From contig JAEMQG010000151.1 in the NCBI GenBank assembly GCA_022758935.1, forward strand, positions 1 to 5,510: a DNA stretch of 5,510 nt, read 5' to 3'. The translations under genes were made by a program, and so were the position numbers. Position 1 is the first letter of the stretch; each line of letters begins with the position of its first letter. The DNA comes from Candidatus Nitrosopumilus sp. Its GTDB lineage: Archaea > Thermoproteota > Nitrososphaeria > Nitrososphaerales > Nitrosopumilaceae. Positions 5,264 through 5,510 of this stretch are shown here, piece after piece. A model generated the notes under the pieces. That model made no database searches. It was not told the origin of the DNA and saw only the letters and a program-made list of their open reading frames with translations.

Positions 5264-5510
5264 TTAGGAATGCGCCTTGATTATGTTGAGCATTTTTACT
5301 AGGGTTTCAGCAAGAATGAGTTTCTTCCAACCAAATGTAAATGAACGCAGTTCAGCCAAACTCGTTGGTCGAATATTTACAATTTCAACTGCTTCTTCTT
5401 CTGTTAGATCACATTCCTTTACTAGCTGTTTTTTAATCTCTTTTGCTTCTTTGGAATCTAGTTTAGAAAACTTTGCAACATAGTCATATGTCCAGCGCTG
5501 GATTTGGTCC
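5264..5510 (-). CDS. rpoF: DNA-directed RNA polymerase subunit F (Rpb4/RpoF), 5' end outside window
   Basis: The minus-strand frame from 5509 to the TAA at 5266-5264 encodes 81 residues that continue upstream beyond the window. The product includes QRWTYDYVAKFSKLD, a charged lysine/glutamate-rich helix, LTEEEAVEIVNIRP, LAELRS and a C-terminal hydrophobic-basic helix. This is the pattern of the archaeal Rpb4 homologue RpoF (HRDC-like fold), which pairs with RpoE (Rpb7) to form the polymerase stalk that acts in initiation, elongation and RNA binding. Full-length members have about 110-120 residues, so some 30-40 N-terminal residues and the promoter are missing. It heads the rpoF-DUF655-rsmA-hemK operon as far as can be seen; in related genomes rpl21e often lies just upstream, which would be at the right edge here. 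Confidence 0.85.
   Translation of the reverse strand, partial: DQIQRWTYDYVAKFSKLDSKEAKEIKKQLVKECDLTEEEAVEIVNIRPTSLAELRSFTFGWKKLILAETLVKMLNIIKAHS

Noticed and set aside
5277..5483. Plus-strand open frame of 68 residues at the right end
   Set aside because: It lies antisense to the rpoF coding region, whose translation matches Rpb4 clearly.

Overview
The window looks like core chromosome of an archaeon with a compact A+T-rich genome. The best fit is an ammonia-oxidising member of the Nitrososphaerota (Thaumarchaeota), close to the Nitrosopumilus/Nitrosarchaeum type. The archaeal signs are an Rpb4-type RNA polymerase subunit (RpoF) followed by a DUF655 RNA-binding protein, an archaeal KsgA/Dim1 and a HemK/Mtq2-like methyltransferase; TATA-like boxes about 27 nt before start codons; and a class II tRNA-Ser of archaeal form. 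The assignment below the domain level is inference from protein character and base composition.

Layout, left to right. Positions 1-63 hold the 5' part of a tRNA-Ser(GCU) on the minus strand, cut by the window edge, with its likely TATA box at 86-93. Next, on the minus strand, come a possible 46-residue small protein (141-281) and an MFS transporter (268-1497) whose stop codon it overlaps. A metallophosphoesterase (1582-2328, minus) and an isocitrate/isopropylmalate-family dehydrogenase (2431-3459, plus) are divergent around a short promoter region. Each has a TATA-like element centred about 27 nt before its start codon, which suggests leaderless mRNAs. The dehydrogenase converges on the right-hand operon, and the two stop codons lie in or at the edge of a perfect 16-bp palindrome that looks like a shared terminator.

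The right-hand operon (5510 to 3463, minus) reads rpoF (partial), DUF655 protein, rsmA/ksgA, hemK-like methyltransferase. The spacings are 19 nt, a 4-nt ATGA overlap and a 26-nt overlap, so the genes are probably co-transcribed and translationally coupled. Together they link transcription (RpoF), small-subunit rRNA maturation (KsgA) and probably translation termination (release-factor glutamine methylation).

I see no mobile element, CRISPR array, phage gene or exotic defence system here. The points most worth a second look are the unlisted small ORF coupled to the transporter, the palindromic bidirectional terminator, the divergent leaderless promoters, mixed cofactor and metal-site motifs in the dehydrogenase, the NLPY catalytic motif in the HemK-like enzyme, and TTG starts in three of the six genes whose start codon is in the window (leaving the small ORF aside).
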